Source: an uncultured Algibacter sp.
GTDB lineage: Bacteria; Bacteroidota; Bacteroidia; Flavobacteriales; Flavobacteriaceae
DNA length: 64,000 bases
Assembly: GCF_947487575.1 (NCBI RefSeq)
Contig: NZ_CANKXG010000006.1
Location: 186,001-250,000 of the forward strand
Direction of reading: 5' to 3'
Shown here: positions 24,958 to 34,764 of the stretch, in pieces
Numbering within the stretch: position 1 is the stretch's first letter
Layout of the letters: every line of letters begins with the position of its first letter
Program-made: the position numbers and the translations under genes
Notes under the pieces: model-generated
The model's input: the letters and a program-made list of their open reading frames with translations, nothing else
Database searches by the model: none
Told to the model about the DNA's origin: nothing

Positions 24958-26523
24958 TTAATTTGTAAGCTCTACAAAAACAGGTGATACTTTTTTAAGT
25001 ATTACACTTACACCACTCGCTTTTGCTTCAATATCAAATATTTGAACTCCAGATCCACGTTTAGCTTTTGCTAAAGCTTTTTGAGCTCTACTATCTAACT
25101 TGTTTCCTTTAACATTTATTGTTGGTTGTCCTGGAACTTTAAATTTAAATCCAGAGACACGTAATGGTAATTCAAAATCGAAATCATCAAATTTAGCTCC
25201 AACAGTAGAAATTTTAAGGCTATTACGTTGCATTTTTATTGCACCATCTTCTCCTCTTATTGTTCCTGTTGGTTTTGGCAAATCTTTAATTCTAAATTTA
25301 GCATTATCACTTACTTTACCTCCATCTGGTAATGTACCAGTTACGTTAATAGTTACTTCTCTACCTTGTATTCTTGTAGCATCCATAACATATCTGCTTC
25401 CTCCTGATCTAGATAAACCTTGAGCACTAGCAGTTACTTTATTATCTGGAACACCAGCAAATGAAATAGTCATTGGGTTTTTAACACCTCTATAAACTAC
25501 ATTCATTTTATCAGCAGAAATTGTTGCTGCATTTGGTTTTGCAACCGTAGCAAATGATGATTTTACAGGTACTTCAATTTCCTCACCATCTTGAGCAAAG
25601 ATTAATTTACCCTCAATTTTATGTTCTCCAACACCACCAGTACCTATTAATAATTTTACTTTACCATCTTCAATAGCATATTGCTTTTCGGTAAGCTTTC
25701 TACCATCTAGTGTTAACTCAACTCTACTTGGTTTTGTTGATGCATCTTTACGACCTAATACAATTTGTCCATCAAATTTCTCACCATTAAAGTAAGCAGA
25801 TTTAGATGTTTCCATTAAGGTTGTATAATTAGTCATAGACACTTCATTACCAAGTGCATTTCCTAACATACTTGACAATACTTCAGATTCAGTAGTCTTA
25901 ATATCTGACTGAAGTTGAGTCATTTTAGTTAAAGAGGCTACTAAAGGAAATCCTTTGTAGTGATAATCTAACCAATCTTTTGGCTTAACTTCTCCAGTAA
26001 CTTTAATAGGATCAGTGTTAAATCTCTTATCAAGGTCTTTAATTACAGATTCCATTCCTTTTTCGTCAGCAAGTATTTTAGATACTCCTTCTCTAAAGGT
26101 TTTCATTTGCTTTAAAAATTCTTGACCATCTTCTTTAATCTTGTCTCCTTTAAAGAAATGTTCGTCAAGATAATCGCCTTTATCCATAATCTCATAATCT
26201 GTAGGATCATCGATTTTAGCAGTCATTTTACCTTTTAAATCTGTTAAATAAGCATCAAAATTATGCGCTAGTTTATCAATTTGATCTGCTTTAGCTTTTA
26301 AAGGCTTGTATTTTTCTGGTTGATCTTCAGCTTTCACTTCTAAACTTGCAACAAAACTAGCATTTCTAGCTTCAGTTGCTTCATTAGATTCCGTAAGCTT
26401 TTCGTTCATTAATCCGAAGGCCGATAGCACTTCTTTTGACATATTTAAAGCTAGCATTGCTATAAATATTAAATACATCAGATTAATCATCTTTTGTCTT
26501 GGTGATAAATTTCCTCCTGCCAT
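24958..26523 (-). CDS. gldM: Type IX secretion motor subunit GldM
   Basis: 521 residues. The N-terminus MAGGNLSPRQKMINLMYLIFIAMLALNMSKEVLSAF carries the single transmembrane helix (about 15-35) with the acidic residue that GldM uses in the proton-driven motor. The rest is periplasmic: a helical bundle (about 40-220) and three beta-rich domains that reach to the GldK/GldN ring. With GldL it forms the rotary motor powering type IX secretion and gliding. The gene follows gldL by 47 bases in the expected order and is of normal length. Confidence 0.97.
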   Translation of the reverse strand: MAGGNLSPRQKMINLMYLIFIAMLALNMSKEVLSAFGLMNEKLTESNEATEARNASFVASLEVKAEDQPEKYKPLKAKADQIDKLAHNFDAYLTDLKGKMTAKIDDPTDYEIMDKGDYLDEHFFKGDKIKEDGQEFLKQMKTFREGVSKILADEKGMESVIKDLDKRFNTDPIKVTGEVKPKDWLDYHYKGFPLVASLTKMTQLQSDIKTTESEVLSSMLGNALGNEVSMTNYTTLMETSKSAYFNGEKFDGQIVLGRKDASTKPSRVELTLDGRKLTEKQYAIEDGKVKLLIGTGGVGEHKIEGKLIFAQDGEEIEVPVKSSFATVAKPNAATISADKMNVVYRGVKNPMTISFAGVPDNKVTASAQGLSRSGGSRYVMDATRIQGREVTINVTGTLPDGGKVSDNAKFRIKDLPKPTGTIRGEDGAIKMQRNSLKISTVGAKFDDFDFELPLRVSGFKFKVPGQPTINVKGNKLDSRAQKALAKAKRGSGVQIFDIEAKASGVSVILKKVSPVFVELTN

Positions 26524-26570
26524 TTATAATTAGGTTTTTGGTTAATATTGAATTTGGGATTACCCCCTAA

Positions 26571-27206
26571 TTATTTATTCATTGCAGATAACATTCCACC
26601 ATACACACCATTTAATGATGATAAGTTAGACGCTAAAGATTGCATTTGTTCTTTTAATTTCGCAGCATTCTCAACAGATTCTTCATTAACTGCTTGTTGC
26701 TTAGTTGCGTTATCTAACTGTACCTTGTATAAACTGTTTAAAGATTCCATTTGAGCAGCAGCTAATGATAATTCCTCACCATATTTTTTAGATGCTTCAA
26801 CAGAATCAACTGTAGATGACATGTTTTTAGCAGCACCTTCGAAACCTCTGATGCTTTCTCCTAAACTTTCGATTAATTCGCCATCAATCTTAGCTTCTTT
26901 TAATAAGTTATCTAATTTTTGAGATAACATACCTTGTACATCTTCTTTTCCATCTTTGCTGATTGATTGTCCTCCAGCTAATTCTGGATATACTAAAGAC
27001 CAATCTAAATCATCATCAACAGGTTCAAACGCTGATAATGCAAATATAATTGCCTCTGTTACAAGACCAATAGTTAACATTACGTTACCTGTTAAAGGTC
27101 CAATTTCAAAGTGAATAATTTTGAATAATGCACCAACGATTACAATTGCTGCTCCTAGGCCATAGGCCATATTCATGAATTTTTTGTTTGCTTTTGACTT
27201 TGCCAT
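26571..27206 (-). CDS. gldL: Type IX secretion motor subunit GldL
   Basis: 211 residues with two transmembrane helices (about 12-34 and 40-60), the second carrying FEIGPLTGNVML upstream of GLVTEAIIFALSAFEP. A cytoplasmic tail (about 65-211) is rich in coiled-coil heptads and ends YGGMLSAMNK. GldL is the inner-membrane ring of the proton-driven GldLM motor; the acidic residue in the first hairpin region is thought to take part in proton flow. Gene order and size are normal. The 85-base gap before it carries a short direct repeat but no clear promoter. Confidence 0.97.
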   Translation of the reverse strand: MAKSKANKKFMNMAYGLGAAIVIVGALFKIIHFEIGPLTGNVMLTIGLVTEAIIFALSAFEPVDDDLDWSLVYPELAGGQSISKDGKEDVQGMLSQKLDNLLKEAKIDGELIESLGESIRGFEGAAKNMSSTVDSVEASKKYGEELSLAAAQMESLNSLYKVQLDNATKQQAVNEESVENAAKLKEQMQSLASNLSSLNGVYGGMLSAMNK

Positions 27207-27291
27207 AATTTTCGGTTTTTAATTTAAGTAGGTTTTCTTTTTTACTTAAGTAGGTTAATTAATAGTGTTTATTATTGATTTGGATTAAAAA

Positions 27292-28665
27292 TTATTTCTT
27301 ACCGCTGCTTGTTACTTGTGTCCCCATATAATCTTGCACGGTTCTGAATCCTATATAACTCCTTGCAGAATCTGCATATTCGTAATCTCTAGAACTCACT
27401 TGTAAAAAGTAAGCTACATCTTTCCATGAGCCTCCTCTTACTATTTTTCGTTTATTGTCTGAATCATTAACACTTGGGTTAATACTTGATGTATATTCAT
27501 AAGATGAAGGATCATAAGATGCATTCACCCATTCTGACACATTACCAGCCATGTTATATAAATTATAATCATTCGGGTCATAAGATTTAGCTTCAACAGT
27601 ATATAAAGCCTGATCTGCTGCATAATCACCTCTTACTGGCTTAAAGTTTGCCATAAAGCACCCTCTATCACTTTTAGTATAAGGTCCACCCCATGGGTAA
27701 GTTGCTGCCTGCAAACCACCTCTAGCAGAATACTCCCACTCCGCTTCTGATGGTAATCTAAACGTATTTACCATTTGAGCTCCTTTTTTTGCTTTTTGGT
27801 AAGAGTTTTTGTTGATTGTTCTCCACTCACAAAATGCTTTGGCTTGTTTCCAAGTAACACCTACAACTGGATAATCGCTATAAGCATCGTGCCAGAAGTA
27901 ATCATTATGCATAGGTTCGTTATAAGAATATGCAAAATCTCTAATCCAAACTGTAGTGTCTGGGTAGATTTCTAATTCTTCTTTAATAATAACATCTTTA
28001 CGTTTTACACCTCTACTTCTTGCTGCCTCTTGAATATCCATATGGCTGTATTGAAATTTAAATTTCGTAACATCCCAAGTACGTTGTCCGTTATAAGACT
28101 CTTCTAAAGGTAAATACATCGTATCCATAACCTCGGCATAGTATTCATCCAAGTATTCTGAAGTATCATATATTAAATCAACATCTTTATTGATTTTTCT
28201 TCCTTCGTAACCTGTTGGTCCTAAACCTGTATAGTTATCATACATGTATTTTTCGTAAACTGTCATGTTTTCAGGGTCAGCATCACTAAAAGCATATTCA
28301 CCAATAGTACCCTCATCTGCAGGGGTTAGTCCAACCTCATCAGCTAGTACTGCCAATTTCATTCTTACAATTGAGTCTCTTACCCAATTAACAAATTGAC
28401 GGTATTCGCTATTTGTTATTTCAGTTGCATCCATATAAATGGCTCTAACAGTAACTGTTTTTGATGGTGCATCATTTACACCAGCAAGATCATCATCTGC
28501 TTTACCCATTATAAATGCTCCGCCCGGAATAAGTTCCATACCATAAGGCTTTTCTGGATGCCATTTTTTTCCTTGTACACCTACTAGTTCGCCTCTATCT
28601 TTAGAGCCGCAACTTGCAAGCATTGCAAATACAGTGGTTAATAATATAAACTTCTTAATATCCAT
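27292..28665 (-). CDS. gldK: Type IX secretion lipoprotein GldK
   Basis: 457 residues from the ATG at 28663-28665 (MDIKKFILLTTVFAMLASCGSK), chosen because it gives a proper lipoprotein signal with Cys19. The body is an FGE-sulfatase (formylglycine-generating enzyme) fold, seen in PGGAFIMGKADDD, DATEITNSEYRQFVNWV, FRLPSEAEWEYSARGG and NMAGNVSEWVNA. In GldK this fold is structural rather than enzymatic, forming the periplasmic ring with GldN. First gene of the gldKLMN operon. An upstream ATG 17 codons earlier is unlikely because it would bury the signal peptide. Confidence 0.96.
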   Translation of the reverse strand: MDIKKFILLTTVFAMLASCGSKDRGELVGVQGKKWHPEKPYGMELIPGGAFIMGKADDDLAGVNDAPSKTVTVRAIYMDATEITNSEYRQFVNWVRDSIVRMKLAVLADEVGLTPADEGTIGEYAFSDADPENMTVYEKYMYDNYTGLGPTGYEGRKINKDVDLIYDTSEYLDEYYAEVMDTMYLPLEESYNGQRTWDVTKFKFQYSHMDIQEAARSRGVKRKDVIIKEELEIYPDTTVWIRDFAYSYNEPMHNDYFWHDAYSDYPVVGVTWKQAKAFCEWRTINKNSYQKAKKGAQMVNTFRLPSEAEWEYSARGGLQAATYPWGGPYTKSDRGCFMANFKPVRGDYAADQALYTVEAKSYDPNDYNLYNMAGNVSEWVNASYDPSSYEYTSSINPSVNDSDNKRKIVRGGSWKDVAYFLQVSSRDYEYADSARSYIGFRTVQDYMGTQVTSSGKK

Positions 28666-28823
28666 AGAAAACTTGAGGTTAATTATTTTAAGCTTCATTT
28701 TTGAGAGCGTAAACATATTTATATATTTTTAATAAAACAACTTTTTATCTAAAAAAATAACATTTCATCGTAAAAAAACAGCATTTCAACGATAAAAATG
28801 GTAGTTCAGCTAAACTTGACATT

Positions 28824-29990
28824 TTACACACTATTCTTTTGTAGCGCTTTATACCAGCGATCTGGCAACTTATTATTGCAGGCATCTAAATAATCTTTAT
28901 GCATGCATGGTAATAACGTATGTCTTTTCAATTTATTATTGACTTCTGATAAAAAAGGAATTTCAATCCACCATCTTCCTGTTTTATTACTTTTATAAAA
29001 TATCAATTCCTCTGACTCTACCAACGTAATATATTTTTGATAGTTTCTATCATCTGAAAAATCGTCATCCTTTACTCTATAGTTAACGCCTTCAATAAAG
29101 TACCACAATATTTGGGCAACTAACATAGATGTAAGAGCGTCATCCTTTGATGGTTTATATTCATATATTCCAAATGATGACACTTTATTACTTATACCAG
29201 CATAACGAGCAATAGCGCAAATCTCTTTTCCATCTAAACCATTGGGTGAGTACTTTTGCCTCAAACTTACCTCTCCTCCTTTTACAGATGTTAAATCTAT
29301 ACTTACAATATTGGCGTCTCTTAAAACAGGCTCAACCATTGTAACGTCATTTGAAACTTCTCCTAATCGATAAGACTCAAAATATAAATTATCCATCAAA
29401 TCTATTTCTTCTTGCGAATTAAAATAGGTTTGATAACCAATAGCGGCATAATTGAAAAGATTATATGGCTGATCTAAAATAATTTTCCCTACAAAACTAT
29501 TATTTTTTATTGGTTTTGTAGAATCTCCAAGATTAAACTGAGCATCAACATTTACAATATTAACCATAGGAACTAAATCATCATAAGCTCTATAATTAGC
29601 ATATGTTAAATCTTGTGAACCCCCTAGAATTAACGGAATAATATTTTTCTTAACCAATATGACTATAACTTCTCGTAAAGCAAAATAAGTATCTTCAATA
29701 CTTTCTCCTTTATTAATATCACCTAAATCTGCTACTTGGATATTCCAACTACCAGGAAAAAGACCGTAAAAGGATTTTCTTATTTCATTAAGTTGAAATT
29801 CTTCACCAATATAATTGATATCATTTCTGTTTTCTAAAACGCCAAGAATAGCAATATTAACACCCTCTAAATCTGGAATACCATGTTGAGCGGAGTGAAT
29901 TTTTAGTTTTCTACCTAGTGCTTGAGCAGATAATAGCTCGTTATGTGCTAAAACCGAATCTGAAACTGGTGATAAAAAATTAAAGTTCAT
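28824..29990 (-). CDS. Arginase/formimidoylglutamase-fold protein with lost metal site
   Basis: 388 residues matching the ureohydrolase (arginase, agmatinase, formimidoylglutamase) fold over about 40-310. The three metal motifs are altered. GGDHS reads GGSQD (123-127), DAHxD reads DAQFN (149-153), and SxDxDxxDP reads SIDLTSV (230-236). Nearly all Mn2+ ligands are therefore missing and hydrolysis is unlikely. A C-terminal segment (about 320-388) with SNKTGRWWIEIPF and LPCMHKDYLDACN lies beyond the usual fold. It sits between topA (6-base gap) and gldK. A structural or regulatory role linked to the gliding machine is possible but unproven. Confidence 0.8.
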   Translation of the reverse strand: MNFNFLSPVSDSVLAHNELLSAQALGRKLKIHSAQHGIPDLEGVNIAILGVLENRNDINYIGEEFQLNEIRKSFYGLFPGSWNIQVADLGDINKGESIEDTYFALREVIVILVKKNIIPLILGGSQDLTYANYRAYDDLVPMVNIVNVDAQFNLGDSTKPIKNNSFVGKIILDQPYNLFNYAAIGYQTYFNSQEEIDLMDNLYFESYRLGEVSNDVTMVEPVLRDANIVSIDLTSVKGGEVSLRQKYSPNGLDGKEICAIARYAGISNKVSSFGIYEYKPSKDDALTSMLVAQILWYFIEGVNYRVKDDDFSDDRNYQKYITLVESEELIFYKSNKTGRWWIEIPFLSEVNNKLKRHTLLPCMHKDYLDACNNKLPDRWYKALQKNSV

Positions 29991-29996
29991 GTATTA

Positions 29997-32504
29997 TTAT
30001 TTCTTCTTAGCTGGCGCTTTCTTTTTTGCGGTGGTTTTTCTTTTAGTAGCTTTCTTCTTAGGTGTATTAGCTTCAATAATGGCTTTCGCTTCTTCTAAAG
30101 TCATTTCAGAAACATCAACGGTTTTAGCAAGCTCAACTTTTATTTTTCCTTTTAAAACATTATGCCTTCCCCAACGTGCTTTTTCAACACGAATACCTTC
30201 ATCTTCCCAATTATGAATTACCTTGTCAATCTCCTTTTGGATTTTGACTTCAATCAATTCAACAATATCTTCATCTGATAAGTTATCCCAATCGTATTTC
30301 TTATTTACATTAATAAACATATTGTTCCATTTAATAAATGGTCCAAAACGCCCTTTACCTTTTTGCACTGGCAAATCTTTATACATATATATTGGCGCGT
30401 CTGCTTTTTGTTTTTCTTTTATTAAAACAATAGCATCATCTAACTCTACACTTAAAGGGTCTGTTCCTCTTGGAAGTGATACAAAGGCATCTCCAAATTT
30501 CACATAAGGTCCAAAACGCCCATTATTTACCAATATTTCCTCACCTTCATAATTACCTAAATTTTTAGGAAGTTGGAATAAATCCATGGCTTCTTCATAG
30601 GTAATTGAATTTAATTGTTGATCTGGGCTTAAACTAGCAAATTGTGGTTTCTCCTCATCATCAACAGTACCTATTTGTACCATTGGTCCAAACTTACCTA
30701 AGCGCACACTTACTCGTCTACCAGTTTTAGGATCTTCTCCTAAAATACGCTCACCAGATTCTCTATCAGCATTTTCTTTTACATCTTCAACGACCGGATG
30801 AAAGCCTTTATAAAAATCTTTCATCATTTTAGTCCAATTTTCATTGCCTTCGGCTATATCATCAAAATCAGCCTCTACTTTCGCAGTGAAATTATAATCT
30901 AAAATTTGCTCAAAATGATTTACTAAAAAATCGGTTACAATCATTCCAATATCGGTAGGAACTAATTTTCCTTTATCTGAACCTACTTTTTCACTTAAGG
31001 TTTTATCTTTTACAGCACCTAGTTGCAATGTCAATTGCGAATAATTACGCTCTTCACCTTCTACGGTACCTTTCTCAACATAATTTCTGTTTTGAATAGT
31101 TGAAATAGTTGGCGCATAAGTTGACGGACGACCAATACCCAATTCTTCTAACTTCTTAACTAAAGAAGCCTCAGTATATCTTGCTGGCGGACGCGTGTAA
31201 CGCTCGGTAGCTGTAATATAGTTGTTAAGTAAATTTTCATTCGTTTTCATTGCTGGTAGCATACCATCTTGCTCAACATTTTCATCATCTGTACCTTCAA
31301 GGTATACTTTTAAAAACCCGTCAAAAGTGATAACTTCTCCATTTGCAGTAAACGTTTCCTTATGTGTTGAAGCACTAATTTTTACATTAGTACGCTCTAA
31401 TTCTGCTTCGCTCATTTGCGATGCAATAGCTCGTTTCCAGATTAAATCGTACAAGCGCGCTTGATCTCTATCAATAGCTACAGAATGTGTGGCGAAATTT
31501 GTTGGGCGAATAGCCTCATGTGCTTCTTGAGCTCCTTTAGCTTTGCCTTTATAGTTTCTTGATTTACTATATTTATCACCATAAGCATTTTTAATTTCTG
31601 CCTCTGCTCCTTTTTTAGCTTCATCAGATAAGTTGACACTATCTGTTCTCATATAAGTAATTAAACCAGCCTCATAAAGGCGTTGTGCCATAGTCATGGT
31701 TTTACTTACTGAAAAATATAATTTACGCGATGCTTCTTGTTGTAACGTTGACGTTGTAAATGGTGCAGCAGGCGATTTTTTTGCAGGTTTCTTTGTTAAA
31801 TCTGAAACTTTAAAATCTGCTGAAGCATTTTGTTCTAAGAATTTTTGAGCTTCTGCTTTAGTTGAAAAATTCTTTGGAAGTTTGGCTTTAAACGTTTGCC
31901 CGTCTTCATTTGAGAATTCTGCGTCAATTCTGTAAGAGCCTATTGGCGTAAAATCTTGAATATCCCTTTCCTTTTCAACAATTAGCCTTACAGAAACAGA
32001 TTGTACTCGACCCGCAGATAAACCACCTTTTACTTTTCTCCAAAGTACTGGAGATAGTTCATAACCAACAATTCTATCTAGAACACGTCGTGCTTGTTGT
32101 GCATCTACCAAATCGTAGTCAATACCTCTAGGGTTTTCTATTGCTTTTAAAATAGCTGCTTTTGTAATTTCATGAAAAACAATACGTTTTGTTTTGTCTT
32201 TTTCAAGTTTTAAAGTTTCTGCTAAATGCCATGCAATAGCCTCTCCCTCTCGGTCTTCATCACTTGCCAACCAAACCATTTCTGCTTTTTTAGCTAAGTC
32301 TTTCAGTTTTTTTACAACTGCTTTTTTATCTTTTGAAACTTCGTATTTTGGTTTAAAATCACCATCAACATCTACCCCTAATTCCTTGGAAGGTAAATCG
32401 GCAATATGCCCAAAACTAGATTCTACTTTAAAATCTTTTCCTAGAAATTTTTCAATGGTTTTTGCCTTAGCAGGTGACTCTACTATCACTAAATTCTTCG
32501 CCAT
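29997..32504 (-). CDS. topA: DNA topoisomerase I
   Basis: 835 residues. Type IA topoisomerase that relaxes negative supercoils. The Toprim domain opens the protein (MAKNLVIVESPAKAKTIEKF, then LASDEDREGEAIAWHL), and the active-site tyrosine lies in GLITYMRTDSVNLS. C-terminal topoisomerase repeats follow without classic zinc fingers (GRFGPYVKFG, GRFGPFIKW), ending in a Lys-rich tail (KKKATKRKTTAKKKAPAKKK) that grips DNA. This layout is usual for Bacteroidota. The downstream arginase-fold gene begins 6 bases after its stop, so the two are probably co-transcribed. Confidence 0.97.
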   Translation of the reverse strand: MAKNLVIVESPAKAKTIEKFLGKDFKVESSFGHIADLPSKELGVDVDGDFKPKYEVSKDKKAVVKKLKDLAKKAEMVWLASDEDREGEAIAWHLAETLKLEKDKTKRIVFHEITKAAILKAIENPRGIDYDLVDAQQARRVLDRIVGYELSPVLWRKVKGGLSAGRVQSVSVRLIVEKERDIQDFTPIGSYRIDAEFSNEDGQTFKAKLPKNFSTKAEAQKFLEQNASADFKVSDLTKKPAKKSPAAPFTTSTLQQEASRKLYFSVSKTMTMAQRLYEAGLITYMRTDSVNLSDEAKKGAEAEIKNAYGDKYSKSRNYKGKAKGAQEAHEAIRPTNFATHSVAIDRDQARLYDLIWKRAIASQMSEAELERTNVKISASTHKETFTANGEVITFDGFLKVYLEGTDDENVEQDGMLPAMKTNENLLNNYITATERYTRPPARYTEASLVKKLEELGIGRPSTYAPTISTIQNRNYVEKGTVEGEERNYSQLTLQLGAVKDKTLSEKVGSDKGKLVPTDIGMIVTDFLVNHFEQILDYNFTAKVEADFDDIAEGNENWTKMMKDFYKGFHPVVEDVKENADRESGERILGEDPKTGRRVSVRLGKFGPMVQIGTVDDEEKPQFASLSPDQQLNSITYEEAMDLFQLPKNLGNYEGEEILVNNGRFGPYVKFGDAFVSLPRGTDPLSVELDDAIVLIKEKQKADAPIYMYKDLPVQKGKGRFGPFIKWNNMFINVNKKYDWDNLSDEDIVELIEVKIQKEIDKVIHNWEDEGIRVEKARWGRHNVLKGKIKVELAKTVDVSEMTLEEAKAIIEANTPKKKATKRKTTAKKKAPAKKK

Positions 32505-32523
32505 ACTTCATTTTTTGAAGCTA

Positions 32524-32531
32524 CAAATGTA
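32524..32531 (-). promoter_or_regulatory. -7 box for topA
   Basis: Minus strand TACATTTG matches TAnnTTTG and lies 19 bases upstream of the topA ATG. A small CTTCA/TGAAG hairpin lies between. No TTG is found at the expected spacing. Confidence 0.5.
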
Positions 32532-32584
32532 TATCAAAAAAAGTTTATCTGTAGCATTTTATAGATTATCTGTGTATTATTTAA

Positions 32585-32625
32585 ATAAAAAGACCTGCTT
32601 TTAACATTTTAAAAGTAAGCTTTTC
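32585..32625 (-). terminator. Probable terminator of the membrane protein gene
   Basis: On the minus strand CTTTTAA and TTAAAAG pair around a four-base loop. Pairing continues with G-T pairs and mismatches to an AAA/TTT base, followed by TTTTTATTT. It lies just past the stop at 32628. The stem is imperfect. Confidence 0.45.
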
Positions 32626-32627
32626 TA

Positions 32628-33398
32628 TTAAAAATCTGAATCGTCTTTTATTCCTATTTTCTCAATTTCATTGTTACTTTCAAAACCTACTACTTCCATA
32701 TAAATAAAAAAAACAGGCAAATAAACTATAGACATAGTAAACAGAACACCTATCCCACAAGCTATAATACCTAACATTCCTATAACACCAGTAACAAACA
32801 TAGTCCCAAAAGTAATAAGCCATTTTTTATTACCAAGCTTAAAACTTGCTTTAACAATTTCCATCTCACTTAAATCTGGATTATTAGCAAAAATAACAGT
32901 AAAATAAGACAGTGGCACAAACACATAAATATAAGGTATTATAAACAAGAATTGAGCTACCACAGCAATCCCCGTATGAATTATACCTAACATTAATAAT
33001 TTGGAAAAATACTGTTTATTTAAAAAATAAAAATAATCATCTACTACATTTCCCCCTAAAACATGTTGCTTGCAAATTCTATAAAATGCTGCTACAAAGG
33101 CCATGGTCATCATACTTACTAAAATGGTCTGCGGAATACTATAAATTATAGTTTCTGAATAAAAACTATAAAAAGAATCAAAATCAAAATCATTAAAAAT
33201 AAAATTCTGCTTTGGAGCTAAACCTATTAATGAGAATAAGATATTTGTTCCAATTGCTACAACAATAATTAGCAAAATAGTTAAAAGACCTTTAAGCCAA
33301 ACTTTTTTAAATAGCTCTATGATACTATCAAATAAGCTACTAAAAACCAAGTCTTCAGCATTCTCTATCTTTTTTTCTAAACTATGGAATGAATTCAT
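32628..33398 (-). CDS. Integral membrane protein of unknown function
   Basis: 256 residues with about six hydrophobic helices: roughly 35-60, 83-106, 128-150, 150-172, 192-212 and 213-236. The N-terminus is cytoplasmic and charged, with an acidic loop (NDFDFDSFYSFYSE) between helices 1 and 2. It is a typical Flavobacteriaceae protein, sometimes labelled as a beta-carotene monooxygenase in databases. Nothing in the sequence supports that label, as it lacks the iron-binding histidine pattern. It is transcribed toward topA but separated from it by a probable terminator. Confidence 0.75.
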   Translation of the reverse strand: MNSFHSLEKKIENAEDLVFSSLFDSIIELFKKVWLKGLLTILLIIVVAIGTNILFSLIGLAPKQNFIFNDFDFDSFYSFYSETIIYSIPQTILVSMMTMAFVAAFYRICKQHVLGGNVVDDYFYFLNKQYFSKLLMLGIIHTGIAVVAQFLFIIPYIYVFVPLSYFTVIFANNPDLSEMEIVKASFKLGNKKWLITFGTMFVTGVIGMLGIIACGIGVLFTMSIVYLPVFFIYMEVVGFESNNEIEKIGIKDDSDF

Positions 33399-33460
33399 AA
33401 TGGTTTGGATGTTTTAAAAGCAAGTATTATTGTTTTCTAAATTCGTTACAATTATACATA

Positions 33461-33486
33461 AAAAAAATCTGCCCGAAGGCAGATTT
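33461..33486 (-). terminator. Rho-independent terminator after the LVIVD lipoprotein
   Basis: Minus strand AAATCTGCC and GGCAGATTT form a perfect 9-bp stem with a TTCG tetraloop and a following T-run. It lies 22 bases after the stop of the lipoprotein gene. Confidence 0.92.
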
Positions 33487-33507
33487 CAAAAACAACATTA
33501 GCTATGT

Positions 33508-34752
33508 TTAGTTTAGTTTGAATTGGCTAATAAGCCCAATGTTGTTTTCCAAATATTCGTATTGATAAATTACATTTCCTCCTATCATTATTAAACTATT
33601 TTCCAAAGGAATAACATCTTTAGCTTGAATATCTTTCAATGAATTTATTAGTTTTAAATCATCAGGAGTTTCTCGGTCAAACAGTTTTAAACCAGCTGTA
33701 CCATCACAAACGTAAAGTGTGTTATCTTTAATTCCTAAACCATAAGGGTTTTCCAAATCATACCTGGCAGCTAACTTGGGGTTTGCTTTATCGCTAATAT
33801 CAATAACCTCTAAGATACTTTCAAGTTGCCCACATAAGTTACCTCCTCTTAAGGTTAAATAAGCATAATCTCCATCAACAACCACAGGATCACAACCTTC
33901 CCAATGTGTAAACTCAGAAACAAATTCTGGAGATGATGGATTAACCAAATCATAAATATACATGCCATTTGTGCTTCCAAGATATAAATACCCTTCAGCT
34001 TGAAACATGGTTTCTATATTCCAACCTGCATATTGAGTATCAGTAAGAACTGGTTTCTCCAAATTCTGAATATTAAAAATAGCCATCTCATAATTTCCAA
34101 CCGCATATAAATAGTTGTCTACAATTTGAAAACGTGCTAAAGAACCTCCTATCCCGGTAGCAGACTCAGCACCAGAACTTAAAACTGCCACATCATTAAA
34201 AACAACATCAATTTGGTGGTCATCAACTTTTTTGCGGCGTTCAGTAGTTAATGTCCACCCCACAACAATTTGATCTTCAAAATCAACTCCTTTAAAATCC
34301 ACATCATCAGCTTCAATAGGAATGTCATAATCATACACATTAAAAACATCTTCCAAACGCTCAACAATAAACACATTGTTAATATCAGAAAGATCAAAAA
34401 CAACTAAGTCCGTAGCACTATCTGCATACAAAAAACCATTTTTAACCGACATATCCTCATTCCCAGGAATTTCAATAAACTTAATTGCTTTTGGTGATTC
34501 TGGGTTCGAATTATCAATAACATGAATACCAGAATCCACATCACCAACAAAAATATAATCCTGATACACATAAATTTTACCAGGCTCTTCAATGGTTTTA
34601 GGCACAGCGACTTTTACCGAACTTCTAAAAGCAGATTTGCTCATTAACTGCGGTGTTGCAACTTGTACAAATTCATAATCGTCGTCATCATTTTTATCAC
34701 AGGATAAAGCGACAATTAGTATTAAGGACAAAAAAAGGTATTTCAATTTCAT
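33508..34752 (-). CDS. LVIVD-repeat beta-propeller lipoprotein
   Basis: 414 residues. The signal MKLKYLFLSLILIVALSC ends in a lipobox cysteine (Cys18), followed by an Asp-rich spacer (DKNDDDDYEF) that often directs Bacteroidota lipoproteins to the surface. The rest consists of repeats of about 40 residues with the pattern IYVYQDYIFVGDVDSGIHVIDNSNP, typical of the LVIVD family, and predicts a beta-propeller of several blades. It probably acts as a binding scaffold at the cell surface; the ligand is unknown. It lies 12 bases downstream of a small secreted protein gene, so the two are co-transcribed. Confidence 0.88.
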   Translation of the reverse strand: MKLKYLFLSLILIVALSCDKNDDDDYEFVQVATPQLMSKSAFRSSVKVAVPKTIEEPGKIYVYQDYIFVGDVDSGIHVIDNSNPESPKAIKFIEIPGNEDMSVKNGFLYADSATDLVVFDLSDINNVFIVERLEDVFNVYDYDIPIEADDVDFKGVDFEDQIVVGWTLTTERRKKVDDHQIDVVFNDVAVLSSGAESATGIGGSLARFQIVDNYLYAVGNYEMAIFNIQNLEKPVLTDTQYAGWNIETMFQAEGYLYLGSTNGMYIYDLVNPSSPEFVSEFTHWEGCDPVVVDGDYAYLTLRGGNLCGQLESILEVIDISDKANPKLAARYDLENPYGLGIKDNTLYVCDGTAGLKLFDRETPDDLKLINSLKDIQAKDVIPLENSLIMIGGNVIYQYEYLENNIGLISQFKLN

Positions 34753-34764
34753 AGGTAGGTGTTT

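Noticed and set aside
27220-27262. Direct repeat TTAAGTAGGTT twice in the gap before gldL.
   Set aside because: Only two copies of 11 AT-rich bases without a related gene or structure; likely chance or slippage.
32628-33398. Label as beta-carotene 15,15'-monooxygenase, as used for similar proteins in databases.
   Set aside because: The protein is made of six helices and lacks the four spaced iron-binding histidines of that enzyme family.
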